Below are positions 10,900 to 20,183 of a stretch of DNA of 64,000 nucleotides, piece by piece. The number at the start of each line of letters is the position of its first letter. Positions within the stretch are counted from its first letter, which is position 1. The notes beneath the pieces are model-generated. The model worked only from the letters and a program-made list of their open reading frames with translations. It was not told the DNA's origin and did no database searches. This DNA comes from Vogesella sp. XCS3 (GTDB taxonomy: Bacteria > Pseudomonadota > Gammaproteobacteria > Burkholderiales > Chromobacteriaceae), in NCBI RefSeq assembly GCF_020616155.1, contig NZ_CP085530.1, forward strand, positions 3,492,501 to 3,556,500, in the 5' to 3' direction. The position numbers and the translations under genes are program-made.

Positions 10900-12318
10900 T
10901 TACAGGCTGTAGTACATCGCAAATTCTACCGGGTGGGTAGTCATGCGGGTCAGGTTCACTTCCTTCATCTTCAGGTCGATGTAGGCGTCGATCCATTCGT
11001 TCGAGAACACACCGCCACGGGTCAGGAACTCGCGGTCGGCGTCCAGTGCGGCCAGGGCTTCATCCAGCGAGGCGCACACGGTCGGGATCAGTTTGTCTTC
11101 TTCCGGCGGCAGATCGTACAGGTTCTTGTCTGCGGCATCGCCTGGGTGGATCTTGTTCTGGATACCATCCAGACCAGCCATCAGCAGGGCGGAGAAGCAC
11201 AGGTACGGGTTAGCCAGCGGGTCCGGGAAGCGTGCCTCGATACGGCGGCCTTTCGGGCTTGCTACGTGCGGGATACGGATGGAAGCGGAACGGTTCTTGG
11301 CGGAGTAGGCCAGTTTTACCGGTGCTTCGTAGTGCGGTACCAGACGCTTGTAGGAGTTGGTGCCCGGGTTGGTGATGGCGTTCAGTGCCTTGGCGTGCTT
11401 GATGATACCGCCGATGTAGTACAGGGCGATGTCGGACAGGCCTGCGTAGCCGTCACCGGCAAACAGGTTTTTGCCATCTTTCCAGATGGACTGGTGCACG
11501 TGCATGCCGGAACCGTTGTCGCCAACGATAGGCTTAGGCATGAAGGTGGCGGTTTTGCCGTAGCTGTGGGCGACGTTGTGTACCACGTACTTCAGGATCT
11601 GGGTCCAGTCAGCGCGCTGGGTCAGGGTGCTGAACTTGGTACCGATTTCGTTCTGGCCGGCAGTCGCCACTTCGTGGTGGTGTACTTCTACCGGTACGCC
11701 CAGCTCTTCCAGCAGTAGCACCATGGCCGAGCGGATGTCTTGCGAGGAGTCTACCGGTGGTACCGGGAAGTAGCCGCCTTTCACGCCAGGGCGGTGGCCG
11801 GTGTTGCCGCCTTCGAATTCTTCAGCGGAAGCCCAGGCAGCTTCTTCTGCCTTGATCTTCACGAAGCAGCCGGACATGTCGGTGCCCCAGGTGATGCTGT
11901 CGAAGATGAAGAATTCCGGCTCCGGGCCAAAGAAGGCGGTGTCGCCAATGCCGGAAGCTTTCAGGTAGGCTTCGGCGCGTTTGGCAACCGAGCGCGGGCA
12001 GCGGTCGTAACCCTTGCCGTCGGCCGGGTCGATCACGTCGCAGCTCATGAATACGGTCGGCTCGTCGAAGAACGGGTCGATTTTGGCGGTAGCGGGGTCG
12101 GCCATCAGCAGCATGTCGGAGGCCTGGATGCCTTTCCAGCCGGCTATGGAGGAGCCGTCAAACGCGTGGCCGCGCTCGAACCACTCGTCAGCGTCTTCCA
12201 GCAGAACGTGTGCCGGAATGGTTACGTGCTGCTCTTTACCCATTGTGTCGGTAAAGCGCAAGTCGACAAATTTTACGTCGTTTTCGGTAATGAGCTTGAC
12301 TACGTCTGCAACCGCCAT
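10900..12318 (-). CDS. glnA: Type I glutamine synthetase GlnA
   Basis: A 472-residue GSI-beta enzyme that makes glutamine from glutamate, ammonia and ATP. Visible signatures are [12 protein letters not shown], the ATP-binding [16 protein letters not shown] segment and the adenylylation site NLYDLPPEE with Tyr401, so adenylylation by GlnE is expected. A good sigma-54 promoter at 12388-12402 and an NtrC-like box at 12483-12497 lie upstream. It is followed by its own terminator, so glnA and ntrBC are separate units here. Confidence 0.98.
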   Translation of the reverse strand: MAVADVVKLITENDVKFVDLRFTDTMGKEQHVTIPAHVLLEDADEWFERGHAFDGSSIAGWKGIQASDMLLMADPATAKIDPFFDEPTVFMSCDVIDPADGKGYDRCPRSVAKRAEAYLKASGIGDTAFFGPEPEFFIFDSITWGTDMSGCFVKIKAEEAAWASAEEFEGGNTGHRPGVKGGYFPVPPVDSSQDIRSAMVLLLEELGVPVEVHHHEVATAGQNEIGTKFSTLTQRADWTQILKYVVHNVAHSYGKTATFMPKPIVGDNGSGMHVHQSIWKDGKNLFAGDGYAGLSDIALYYIGGIIKHAKALNAITNPGTNSYKRLVPHYEAPVKLAYSAKNRSASIRIPHVASPKGRRIEARFPDPLANPYLCFSALLMAGLDGIQNKIHPGDAADKNLYDLPPEEDKLIPTVCASLDEALAALDADREFLTRGGVFSNEWIDAYIDLKMKEVNLTRMTTHPVEFAMYYSL

Positions 12319-12387
12319 GGATATCTCCTAGAGAAAAGCTAAGTGCATCAAACGAGATGGCACAAATACAGGTGTGCCGGACTAAAA

Positions 12388-12402
12388 GCATGAACCGTGC
12401 CA
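12388..12402 (-). promoter_or_regulatory. Sigma-54 promoter of glnA
   Basis: The minus strand reads TGGCACGGTTCATGC. The -24 GG and -12 GC are at exact spacing, and only one base differs from TGGCACGN4TTGC. The start of transcription would fall near 12376, leaving a leader of about 58 bases to the glnA ATG. Confidence 0.8.
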
Positions 12403-12482
12403 GCCATCAGGCGCGGTTTAGGGTACTGCATTCACCCGCCTGGCGTGCCAGTCTAGGCTATTTGCGAGCTATTTTGGTGCGT

Positions 12483-12497
12483 GCGCTAATTTGGTGC
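12483..12497. promoter_or_regulatory. NtrC-like enhancer upstream of glnA
   Basis: GCGCTAATTTGGTGC differs by one base from the NtrC consensus GCACYN5GGTGC. It lies about 110 bases upstream of the sigma-54 promoter. Two further TTTGGTGC half-sites at 12473-12480 and 12503-12510 flank it. The 12319-12643 gap holds nothing else that I recognise. Confidence 0.6.
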
Positions 12498-12643
12498 GCG
12501 TTTTTGGTGCATGGCAACGCTTGCCTGCCTGCTTGCCACGCTGCATGATGGCCAACATTATTATGCAAATCGTGCCGTGATGTCGTGATGACAATCAATA
12601 GACAGCCGTGGCCCTGACCCCATCCCTATTGAAGGAGAGCAAA

Positions 12644-13093
12644 ATGACTGTCGAAACCATTCTGTCCACCGCCCGTAACCGTGGTGGCGAGCTGGGCCTG
12701 GCTTATAGCGGTGCGGTATTGCCCGCCGAGGCCTGGGCGCTGCGCCAGGGCTTGCCTGGTGTGGTGATGGTGGACGTGCGTAGTGCTGCAGAGTGGCAGT
12801 TTGTCGGTGTGGTTCCCGACGCGGTGCGTATCGAGCTGCGCAGCTACCCCGGCATGGTGCCCAATGCCGCCTTTGTCAGCCAGCTGCAGCAGCAAGTGGA
12901 CAAGGCCGCGACGGTGCTGTTTATCTGCCGCAGCGGCGCCCGCTCGGACGAGGCAGCCAGGTTGGCGGTAGAGGCTGGCTATGCGGAGGTTTATAACGTG
13001 CTGGAAGGTTTTGAAGGCGATCGTGATGCACAACAGCACCGCGGCCAGCTCAATGGCTGGAAGGCCGCCGGCTTGCCATGGATTCAGGGCTGA
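12644..13093 (+). CDS. Rhodanese-like domain protein
   Basis: A 149-residue single rhodanese domain. The active-site loop CRSGARS has the catalytic Cys95, and VMVDVRSAAEW is the usual CH2A-like start. A transfer role for sulfane sulfur is the family's general function; the true acceptor is unknown. Start 12644 is chosen for the AAGGAGAGC ribosome site; the frame is open upstream to 12608. Confidence 0.88.
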   Translation: MTVETILSTARNRGGELGLAYSGAVLPAEAWALRQGLPGVVMVDVRSAAEWQFVGVVPDAVRIELRSYPGMVPNAAFVSQLQQQVDKAATVLFICRSGARSDEAARLAVEAGYAEVYNVLEGFEGDRDAQQHRGQLNGWKAAGLPWIQG

Positions 13094-13193
13094 CAGCGCG
13101 GGTTGCAGTTTCCTGTCCGACAAGGCAAAGTGTGCTTTCGGCCAAGCGGCTGCCACCGGCTTGCCTGACTTACCCTATATAGAGAAGTGAATC

Positions 13194-14015
13194 ATGACTG
13201 ATCGTTACGCTGTAATTGGCAACCCTATTTCGCATAGCCAATCGCCTTTCATCCATAACGAATTTGCCAGCGCCACCGGCCAGGCTCTGCAGTACGAAAA
13301 ACTGTTTGCCGATATCGGCAAATTCGACGAAGTGGTATCTGCGTTTGTCGCTGCGGGTGGCCGCGGCCTGAACGTGACGCTGCCGTTCAAGGGCGATGCT
13401 TTCCGTTTTGCCCAGGAAGTCAGCGAGTGCGCCCGCCTGTCCGAGGCGGTCAATACCCTGAGTTTCCGTGATGGCAAGATTTACGGTGACAACACCGATG
13501 GCGTGGGCCTGGTACGTGACATCGTCGACAACCTGGACGTCGCCATTGCCGGCAAGCGCGTACTGCTGCTGGGGGCGGGTGGCGCGGTGCGCGGCGTACT
13601 GCCGACGCTACTGGCAGAAAAGCCGGCTACCCTGACCATTGCCAACCGTACCGTGGCCAAGGCCGAAGCGTTGGCCGCACAGTTTGCCAGCCTGGGCCAG
13701 ATCGAGGCGGCAGGCTATGAGGCGCTGGCTGGCCGCCAGTTCGATATCGTCATCAATGGCACGTCCACCAGCCTGCAGGGCGAGTTGCCACCTATGCCTG
13801 CCGGCATTTTTGCAGCGGGCGCGCTGGCTTACGACATGGTGTACAGCCGTGGTCTGACGCCATTCCTGCGCCGCGCCCAGAGCGAGCAGGCCGGTATGCT
13901 GGCCGATGGCCTGGGCATGCTGGTGGAGCAGGCGGCCGAGTCGTTCCGCATCTGGCGTGACGTGCAGCCGGAAACGCGCAAGGTGACCAATATGCTGCGC
14001 GAGGTACTGGCCTAA
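13194..14015 (+). CDS. aroE: Shikimate dehydrogenase AroE
   Basis: A 273-residue NADPH-dependent enzyme that reduces 3-dehydroshikimate to shikimate in aromatic amino acid synthesis. It has the shikimate-binding NPISHSQSPFIHN, catalytic Lys66 in NVTLPFKGDAF and Asp in YGDNTDGVGL. The NADP loop is GAGGAVRG, followed by the NRT of the adenosine-phosphate pocket. mtgA begins immediately after its stop codon. Confidence 0.97.
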   Translation: MTDRYAVIGNPISHSQSPFIHNEFASATGQALQYEKLFADIGKFDEVVSAFVAAGGRGLNVTLPFKGDAFRFAQEVSECARLSEAVNTLSFRDGKIYGDNTDGVGLVRDIVDNLDVAIAGKRVLLLGAGGAVRGVLPTLLAEKPATLTIANRTVAKAEALAAQFASLGQIEAAGYEALAGRQFDIVINGTSTSLQGELPPMPAGIFAAGALAYDMVYSRGLTPFLRRAQSEQAGMLADGLGMLVEQAAESFRIWRDVQPETRKVTNMLREVLA

Positions 14016-14702
14016 GTGTTGCGCTGGACCTTACGCATCGGGGCGGCCCTGTTGGCCGCCCTTTTTCTGTACAACCTGTGGATCTTCGGCCACATCGTGT
14101 ACTGGCGCAGTTTTAACCCGTCGGCCAGCGCGTTCATGACCGAGCAACTGGCGCGGCTGCAGGAAGACGACCCCGAGGCCGAGCTGCGCCACAAATGGGT
14201 ACCGTACGAGCGCATTTCGCCCAACCTCAAGCGCGCGCTGATCGCCTCTGAGGACGCCAAGTTTGTCGACCACGAAGGTTTTGACTGGGATGGTATCGAG
14301 GCGGCGTTCGAGAAGAACATGAAACAAGGGCGCATCGTGGCCGGTGGCTCGACCATTAGCCAGCAGCTGGCCAAGAACCTGTTCTTGTCCGGCCGCAAAA
14401 CCCCGTGGCGCAAGCTGGAAGAGGCCATGATCACGGTGATGCTGGAGGCGGTGATGGACAAGCGACGCATCTTCGAGATCTACCTGAACGTGATCGAGTG
14501 GGGCAATGGCGTGTTTGGTGCCGAAGCTGCAGCGCGTTACTACTACCGCACGCCCGCATCGCGCTTATCTGCCGGCCAGGCCGCCAAGTTGGCCGCCATG
14601 GTGCCTAACCCGCGTTATTACGATGAGCACCGTAATGCACCGGGCCTGGCGCGCAAGACCCGCATTATTTTGCGGCGCATGCCGATGGCGGATACGCCGT
14701 AG
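14016..14702 (+). CDS. mtgA: Monofunctional peptidoglycan glycosyltransferase MtgA
   Basis: A 228-residue GT51 enzyme that polymerises lipid II into glycan strands. A single N-terminal membrane segment (about 5-27) is followed by the donor-site motif EDAKFVDHEGFDW and GGSTISQQLAKNLFLS, both hallmarks of the family. No transpeptidase domain follows, so it is the monofunctional type. The start is non-ATG: GTG at 14016, directly abutting the aroE stop, or TTG at 14019. The aroE-mtgA order is common in proteobacteria. Confidence 0.95.
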   Translation: MLRWTLRIGAALLAALFLYNLWIFGHIVYWRSFNPSASAFMTEQLARLQEDDPEAELRHKWVPYERISPNLKRALIASEDAKFVDHEGFDWDGIEAAFEKNMKQGRIVAGGSTISQQLAKNLFLSGRKTPWRKLEEAMITVMLEAVMDKRRIFEIYLNVIEWGNGVFGAEAAARYYYRTPASRLSAGQAAKLAAMVPNPRYYDEHRNAPGLARKTRIILRRMPMADTP

Positions 14703-14728
14703 CTTTATGCAGCCTTATGGTATGTGGA

Positions 14729-14752
14729 CTGGCCTCGCTTGCGGGGCCAGTT
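14729..14752 (+). terminator. Terminator after aroE-mtgA
   Basis: ACTGGCC...GGGCCAGT stem followed by TTTGCTTTT. It lies 27 bases past the mtgA stop. Confidence 0.7.
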
Positions 14753-14946
14753 TGCTTTTGGCCGTTGCAGCAGGCCTGGCGACCATGCCGCTATCGGTGT
14801 CGTACCACCGCCTGGCTATGAGGGCGTGTATGGCAAGCTTTTGCCTGCTGCCCGATACGTACAAGGCAAGCATTTTTCTTATTGAAGCCACCTTGCCGGA
14901 TGGCTGGTTTTCGCCCCCGCCTGCGCTGGTTGCCCGCAGCATCGCA

Positions 14947-14955
14947 TGCTACAAT
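14947..14955 (+). promoter_or_regulatory. Probable extended -10 promoter of mgtE
   Basis: TGCTACAAT is an extended -10 element (TGN plus TACAAT). No clear -35 is visible. It would give a leader of roughly 145 bases before the mgtE start. The 14753-14946 stretch shows no supported gene. Confidence 0.45.
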
Positions 14956-14998
14956 TCCGCCTCTTTCGTGATAGCTGCGCAGGAGCGCGGTGTAACTC

Positions 14999-15052
14999 AT
15001 GGACTTACCCAGTTATTACTCATCTGATTTAGCCATTCAGGCTCACAACTAG
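14999..15052 (+). CDS. Possible short leader peptide upstream of mgtE (17 codons)
   Basis: An ATG-to-TAG frame encodes MDLPSYYSSDLAIQAHN inside the probable mgtE leader. A GGAG lies about 14 bases before its ATG, which is rather far. Leader peptides that sense magnesium or proline are known upstream of other magnesium transporter genes (mgtL, corL), so the context is suggestive. Nothing proves translation, and a chance ORF is quite possible. Confidence 0.25.
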   Translation: MDLPSYYSSDLAIQAHN

Positions 15053-15108
15053 CCTCGCCTTTTTGCCGGATGCAGCGTCATTCCCGCCAAAGGCGGAAGG
15101 AGACGTGC

Positions 15109-16551
15109 ATGACGGTTGTCGACAAGAAACAACCCACCGATCGTCTGCAGGACAGCCTCACCCAGGTGCAGCGCCTTATCGAGCGCCATCGTCTGGTGGA
15201 GGACCTTGTGCATCGCCAGGATATGCCGCGCCATGACCTGGTGGAGTCGCTCGTTCACAAACAAAACCTGGCCGAGCTGGAGCACAAGCTCGAAGCCTTG
15301 CACCCGGCGGATATCGCCTACATTCTGGAAGCCCTGCCACTGGAAGACCGCCTGCTGGTGTGGAATCTGGTGCATAGCGACGACGAAGGCGACATCCTGC
15401 TGGAGGTGTCTGACGCTGTCCGCGAATCGCTGATCGAGTCGATGGAGCAGCACGAGCTGGTGGCCGCTGCCGAGCAGCTGGACGCCGACGAGCTGGCCGA
15501 CCTGGCCGCCGACTTGCCGCGCCAGGTGGTGTACGAGGTGATGGGTGGCCTGGACGAAGAAGAGCGCCAGCAGCTGCAGTCGGTACTGTCGTACGAAGAG
15601 CACCAGGTCGGTGCCCTGATGGACTTCGAGCTGGTGAAGATCCGCGCCGATGTTAGCTGCGAGGTAGTGTTGCGCTATCTGCGCCGCTTTGACGAGCTAC
15701 CCAGCCAGACCGACAAGATTTTTGTGACCGACGAAGACGGCGTGCTCAAGGGCGTGCTGCCGGTGCGCAAACTGCTGGTGTCCGACACCGACGCGCTGGT
15801 GGCTGACGTTATGGCCACCGAGGTGGTGAGTTTCCGCCCGGAAGAAGACGCCGCCGACGCCGCGCTGGCCTTTGAACGCTATGACTTGGTAACGGCGCCG
15901 GTGCTGGACGAGCACGGCGTGCTGATTGGCCGCCTGACGGTAGACGAGATGGTGGATCTGATTCGTGAAGAATCGGAAACCGAAGCGCTGAACCTGGCCG
16001 GTCTGAAAGAAGAGGAAGACCTGTTTGCCCCGGTGATCGACTCGGTTAAAAACCGCTGGGCCTGGCTGGCCATTAATCTGTGTACCGCCTTTGTCGCCAG
16101 CCGTGTGATTGGTGCCTTTGAGGGCAGTATCGAAAAGCTGGTCGCCTTGGCCGCACTGATGCCGATTGTGGCGGGGATTGGCGGTAACTCCGGTAACCAG
16201 ACCATCACCATGATCGTGCGCGCCCTGGCTATGGGCCAGCTGCAGCCGGGGCAGGCCAACCGCCTGTGGCGCAAAGAGCTGGGTGTATCGGTGATTAACG
16301 GTGTGGTCTGGGGCGGAGCGCTGGGCGTGCTGGCCTGGATGCTGTACGGCAATTTCTCGCTGGGCTTGGTCATGTTGGCCGCTACCACGCTGAACCTGAT
16401 GCTGGCGGCGTCCATGGGGGTGCTGATTCCCACCATGATGGAGCGTTTCGGCAAAGACCCCGCGGTGGGCAGCAGCGTGCTGATTACCGCGTGTACCGAC
16501 TCGGGCGGCTTTTTCATTTTCCTCGGCCTCGCCAGCCTGTTCTTGCTGTAA
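15109..16551 (+). CDS. mgtE: Magnesium transporter MgtE
   Basis: A 480-residue Mg2+ channel/transporter. It has an N-terminal acidic MgtE_N helical domain (about 40-145), a pair of CBS domains (about 150-280) that sense Mg2+, and a C-terminal five-helix membrane domain (about 300-480) with the pore-region signature PIVAGIGGNSGNQT. Start 15109 follows GGAAGGAGACGTGC, a strong ribosome site, rather than the upstream ATG at 15070. Confidence 0.96.
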   Translation: MTVVDKKQPTDRLQDSLTQVQRLIERHRLVEDLVHRQDMPRHDLVESLVHKQNLAELEHKLEALHPADIAYILEALPLEDRLLVWNLVHSDDEGDILLEVSDAVRESLIESMEQHELVAAAEQLDADELADLAADLPRQVVYEVMGGLDEEERQQLQSVLSYEEHQVGALMDFELVKIRADVSCEVVLRYLRRFDELPSQTDKIFVTDEDGVLKGVLPVRKLLVSDTDALVADVMATEVVSFRPEEDAADAALAFERYDLVTAPVLDEHGVLIGRLTVDEMVDLIREESETEALNLAGLKEEEDLFAPVIDSVKNRWAWLAINLCTAFVASRVIGAFEGSIEKLVALAALMPIVAGIGGNSGNQTITMIVRALAMGQLQPGQANRLWRKELGVSVINGVVWGGALGVLAWMLYGNFSLGLVMLAATTLNLMLAASMGVLIPTMMERFGKDPAVGSSVLITACTDSGGFFIFLGLASLFLL

Positions 16552-16554
16552 ACC

Positions 16555-17370
16555 ATGCCTACGCTAAACGAAGTATTACGCCATTTTGACCTGCCACGGC
16601 TGGAAGCGCGGCTCTTGCTGGCGCGCGTCAGCGGGCTGAGCCACAGCGCCATGGTGTCGGCAGGCCCCGAGCTGCTGCCGGATGCGCAGTGGCAAGCGTT
16701 TAGCCAGCTCGCCCTGCGCCGCCTGGCGGGTGAGCCGGTGGCCTATTTGCTAGGCGAGCGCGAATTCTATGGCCGCTGCTTTGCGGTATCGCCGGCGGTG
16801 CTGATTCCTCGCCCCGAAACCGAGCATCTGGTAGAGGCTGCGCTGGACAAGGTTGGCCGCAAGGCGGCTGCCCGTGTGGTAGATCTGGGCACCGGTAGCG
16901 GCGCCATCGCGGTAACGTTGGCGCTGGAAGCCCCTGGCTGGCAGGTGGCAGCGGTCGACCTGTCGTCCGACGCATTGGCCATGGCGCGCCGTAATGCCGG
17001 GGCGCTGGGTGCGCGCGTGGCATTTCACCACGGTAGCTGGTTTGCCCCGTTGCCTGTGGATGCGCAGTACGAGCTGATTGTCAGCAACCCGCCGTATATC
17101 GACGCCGCCGATCACCATCTGGGTGAAGGCGACGTGCGTTTCGAGCCGCGCATGGCGCTGACCGACGGTAACGATGGCCTGGACTGCCTGCGCGCCATCG
17201 CCGCTGGGGCACCCGCCAGGTTGGCCGCAGGCGGCTGGCTGATGGTGGAGCACGGTTACGACCAAGGCCCGGCGTGCCGCGAGCTGTTCGAGCAAGCCGG
17301 CCTGCTGCAGGTACACACGCTGCAGGATCTGGCCGGTCTGGATCGTGTCACGCTGGGTTGCAAGCCATGA
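16555..17370 (+). CDS. prmC: Peptide chain release factor N5-glutamine methyltransferase PrmC
   Basis: A 271-residue SAM-dependent enzyme that methylates the GGQ glutamine of RF1/RF2. It has an N-terminal helical domain, the SAM loop VVDLGTGSGAIAV (about 108-120) and the diagnostic NPPY at 178-181. It starts three bases after mgtE and overlaps the next gene. It is not next to prfA as in many genomes. It holds two exact AGGTTGGCCGCA copies (16850, 17218). Confidence 0.95.
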   Translation: MPTLNEVLRHFDLPRLEARLLLARVSGLSHSAMVSAGPELLPDAQWQAFSQLALRRLAGEPVAYLLGEREFYGRCFAVSPAVLIPRPETEHLVEAALDKVGRKAAARVVDLGTGSGAIAVTLALEAPGWQVAAVDLSSDALAMARRNAGALGARVAFHHGSWFAPLPVDAQYELIVSNPPYIDAADHHLGEGDVRFEPRMALTDGNDGLDCLRAIAAGAPARLAAGGWLMVEHGYDQGPACRELFEQAGLLQVHTLQDLAGLDRVTLGCKP

Positions 17371-18092
17371 GCAGGGGCATGGCCGTGGTGTTTGGGGCAT
17401 TGGCGCTGCTGGTGTGGCTGACCGGCGTGAACCAGCCATTATTCATTACCCTGCATCATGCTCTTGCCGTCGTACCGGGCATCGTATGGCGGTTGCTGAG
17501 CATGGCCGGCGAGTGGACGCTGGTGATTGGCGTATTGCTACTGTTGGCCGCCAGGCAGCCTGCCTTGTTGCCGCGCATGCTGGCGTTGGGCTCGGCGGGT
17601 ATTTTGGCCAGTATCGCCTTGAAAGCAGGTTTTGATGTGCTTCGCCCGCCGCTGGTCTTGCCTGCGGGTACGGTGCATCTGCTGGATGTGTTGCCGGGTA
17701 ACCGCTCGTTCCCTTCCGGGCACGCTGTTGCCGTGGGGGTGTTGGCAGGTGCGCTGATGCCACGTTGCTCGCTCCCTGCGCAGCTGTGCTTGGCTTTGCT
17801 GGCGGTGTTGGTCTGCCTGTCGCGGCTGGCGATAGGGGTGCACTGGCCGCTGGATGTGCTGGCCGGTGCCGCTTGCGGCTTTGCCTTGGCTCATCTTGCC
17901 GGGCGGGTGCGCAAAAGTAGCTGGCCAGATGCCTTGTTGTTACAGGCAATAAAAGCGCTGGCACTGGTGCTGCTGGTCGTTACGGTGTGGAAACTGGGGC
18001 AGGCGAGGCCGAACGAGGCTTATGTACTTTATAACCTGATCACGCTGGCACTGTGCGCGGTGGTGTTGCGCGGGAAAATGCCCGCTGTTTGA
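17367..18092 (+). CDS. PAP2-family membrane phosphatase
   Basis: A 241-residue integral membrane protein with about six hydrophobic segments. The three phosphatase motifs are present: K86...R93P94 (KAGFDVLRP), PSGH at 116-119, and SRLAIGVHWPLD with Arg153, His159 and Asp163. Likely substrates are lipid phosphates such as undecaprenyl or phosphatidylglycerol phosphate; which one cannot be told. The ATG at 17367 overlaps the prmC stop, so the two are translationally coupled. Confidence 0.9.
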   Translation: MSRGMAVVFGALALLVWLTGVNQPLFITLHHALAVVPGIVWRLLSMAGEWTLVIGVLLLLAARQPALLPRMLALGSAGILASIALKAGFDVLRPPLVLPAGTVHLLDVLPGNRSFPSGHAVAVGVLAGALMPRCSLPAQLCLALLAVLVCLSRLAIGVHWPLDVLAGAACGFALAHLAGRVRKSSWPDALLLQAIKALALVLLVVTVWKLGQARPNEAYVLYNLITLALCAVVLRGKMPAV

Positions 18093-18107
18093 AAAAGGCG
18101 GGGCGCA

Positions 18108-18135
18108 AAAAAAAACGGGGCGTGCGCCCCGTTTT
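18108..18135. terminator. Terminator between the PAP2 gene and slyD
   Basis: AAAAAAACGGGGCG, TGCG region, CGCCCCGTTTT. It serves the convergent genes on both sides. Confidence 0.85.
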
Positions 18136-18161
18136 GTCATCTGCCTGCCATGTGCAATGGC

Positions 18162-18641
18162 TTAGTGATGGTGACCGTGCTCGCCGTGGGCGTGGCCGTG
18201 GGTGATTTCGTCCGGGGTGGCCTGGCGAACTTCTGCCACGGTAGCCTGGAAACGGATGGTCAGGCCGGCCAGTGGGTGGTTGCCGTCCAGAACGGCTTTG
18301 CCGTCGGCTACGTCAGTCACGCGGAACAGGATAACATCGCCGGTTTCCGGGTCGTCTGCTTCGAACATCATGCCGACTTCAACTTCTTCCGGCAGAACGT
18401 CCAGCGGCTCTACGCGCACCAGCTCTTCTTCCGGCTCGCCAAAGGCATCGTCCGGGGTCAGGGTGACGGTGATGGATTCACCCACGGCTTTGCCGTGCAG
18501 TGCTTCTTCCACCAGCGGGAAAATGCCGTCGTAGCCGCCATGCAGGTAAGCAATTGGCTCTTCAGTTTTGTCGAGCAGGGTGTTGTCGGCGTCGTACATT
18601 TCGTAGTGAATGGTTACGACCGAGTTTTTAACGATTTGCAT
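18162..18641 (-). CDS. slyD: FKBP-type peptidyl-prolyl isomerase SlyD
   Basis: A 159-residue isomerase and chaperone. The FKBP core is split by the insert-in-flap domain, as in SlyD (PDDAFGEPEEELV and NHPLAGLTIRF signatures). It ends in a histidine-rich tail (HGHAHGEHGHHH) that binds nickel in family members. Start 18641 (MQIVKNSVVTIHYEM) follows homology; the frame is open upstream to 18791 without similarity. Confidence 0.95.
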   Translation of the reverse strand: MQIVKNSVVTIHYEMYDADNTLLDKTEEPIAYLHGGYDGIFPLVEEALHGKAVGESITVTLTPDDAFGEPEEELVRVEPLDVLPEEVEVGMMFEADDPETGDVILFRVTDVADGKAVLDGNHPLAGLTIRFQATVAEVRQATPDEITHGHAHGEHGHHH

Positions 18642-18781
18642 GAGGCGGTACCGTCGTAGAGAAAAGAAAGGGAATCTTGATGCATCGCAGGCCGGCAAGC
18701 CTTGGGCTGCAGCAAAATCCGGCGCGAAACAGATATCCCCGTATTGTAAACCATTGCCTGAATGCGTAACGAGAATCTGCC

Positions 18782-19903
18782 ATGAAACCAATCGAACTTC
18801 TGGGCGGCATGACCGCCGAGACCTTTTTAAAAGAGTACTGGCACAAAAAGCCTTTGCTCATCCGCGGTGCGTTGAAAGATGTCGGCGAGCATGTGGATTA
18901 CGCCTGGCTGGCCAAGCTGGCTGCCGATGAGGACGTGGAATCGCGCCTGATAGAGTACAAGCAGGGCAAGTGGCACCTGGAGCGGGGCCCTTTTCGTGCC
19001 GGCCGCTTGCGCCGCCTGCCGGAAACCGACTGGACCATCCTGGTGCAGAACGTCAACCACCACCTGCCGCATATTGCCGACATTTTGTGGCGTTTCGATT
19101 TCATGCCGTACGCGCGGCTGGATGACCTGATGATCAGCTACGCGCCGCCTGGCGGTACGGTTGGCCCGCACTTCGATTCTTATGATGTGTTCCTGCTACA
19201 GGTGGGTGGGCGCAAGCGCTGGCAGATTTCGTCGCAAAAGGACGAGTCTTTTATTGAAGATGCACCGATCAAAGTATTGAAAGACTTCCAGGTTGAAGAG
19301 GAATTCATCCTAGAGCACGGCGACATGCTGTACCTGCCGCCCAAATGCGCACATTACGGCGTGGCGCTGGAGCCGGGCATGACGTACTCCATCGGTTTCC
19401 GTGCGCCATCAGCGCAGGAAATTGCCACCGAGTTCCTGGTGTACCTGCAAGACCGCATTTGTGTGCAAGGCCGTTATGCCGACCCGGACCTGCAGCAACA
19501 GGCAGCGCCGGCACAGATCAGCGATGCCATGGTAGAGCAGGTCAGCCAGATGCTGCAGCAGATCAGCTGGGATAAAAAAGTGGTGGCCGACTTCCTGGGG
19601 CATTACCTCACTGAACCCAAGCCGCACGTGTTTTATGAGGGGGCCGAGGACGAGCTGGATGAAGACGACTTTGCCGAACAGGCCAGAGCAAATGGCATTG
19701 TTCTGGATTTGAAAAGCCAGATTCTTTATGTTAATGACATGCTGTACTGCAACGGACAGCTGTTGGAATGCGAACCCGCGCAGTTGGCCGCATGGCAGAA
19801 ACTGGCGAATACCCGCCAGCTAGATCCTGCCGGATTGTCAGACAGTATGATGCCTTTGTTGTTCGAGGGTTATCTGTCGGGTTGGTGGCATATCGCGGCC
19901 TAG
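18782..19903 (+). CDS. roxA: Ribosomal protein uL16 arginine hydroxylase (YcfD/RoxA family)
   Basis: A 373-residue Fe(II)/2-oxoglutarate JmjC-type oxygenase that in E. coli hydroxylates an arginine of ribosomal protein L16. The iron triad is visible: His130 and Asp132 in GPHFDSYDVF, and His191 in PPKCAHYGV. The N-terminal cupin is followed by a winged-helix C-terminal region. One GTTGGCCGCA copy lies at 19783. Confidence 0.92.
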   Translation: MKPIELLGGMTAETFLKEYWHKKPLLIRGALKDVGEHVDYAWLAKLAADEDVESRLIEYKQGKWHLERGPFRAGRLRRLPETDWTILVQNVNHHLPHIADILWRFDFMPYARLDDLMISYAPPGGTVGPHFDSYDVFLLQVGGRKRWQISSQKDESFIEDAPIKVLKDFQVEEEFILEHGDMLYLPPKCAHYGVALEPGMTYSIGFRAPSAQEIATEFLVYLQDRICVQGRYADPDLQQQAAPAQISDAMVEQVSQMLQQISWDKKVVADFLGHYLTEPKPHVFYEGAEDELDEDDFAEQARANGIVLDLKSQILYVNDMLYCNGQLLECEPAQLAAWQKLANTRQLDPAGLSDSMMPLLFEGYLSGWWHIAA

Positions 19904-20183
19904 TGTCATCCTGCTGTCGCATGAATGAGGCAAGGTAAGTGATCGTAAACGAAGATTTTTTATCGAAAACACGGGGTTTTGCCTTGGTGAAATGTTGCGA
20001 TGCAGCATCGCCGATGCAAATATCCGCAATAAATTAGCGTTTACCCCCTTCCCAACAATTTTATTCGTGCTAGAATTTGCGCACTGACAGTATCTACACT
20101 GCTTTCTCTGTCTGGAATTTTTTTGAGAGAGAGTAGTGAACCAGACGTCTTGTTCAACACTTACTTTCAAAGGTAATACACAA

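Noticed and set aside
12473..12510. Three TTTGGTGC copies as a possible iteron array
   Set aside because: Spacing is uneven (17 and 13 bases), and they fit NtrC half-sites upstream of glnA better than replication iterons.
14506..15027. A rightward 173-codon frame after mtgA
   Set aside because: Its first part overlaps mtgA out of frame, and it crosses a terminator and the mgtE promoter; no similarity.
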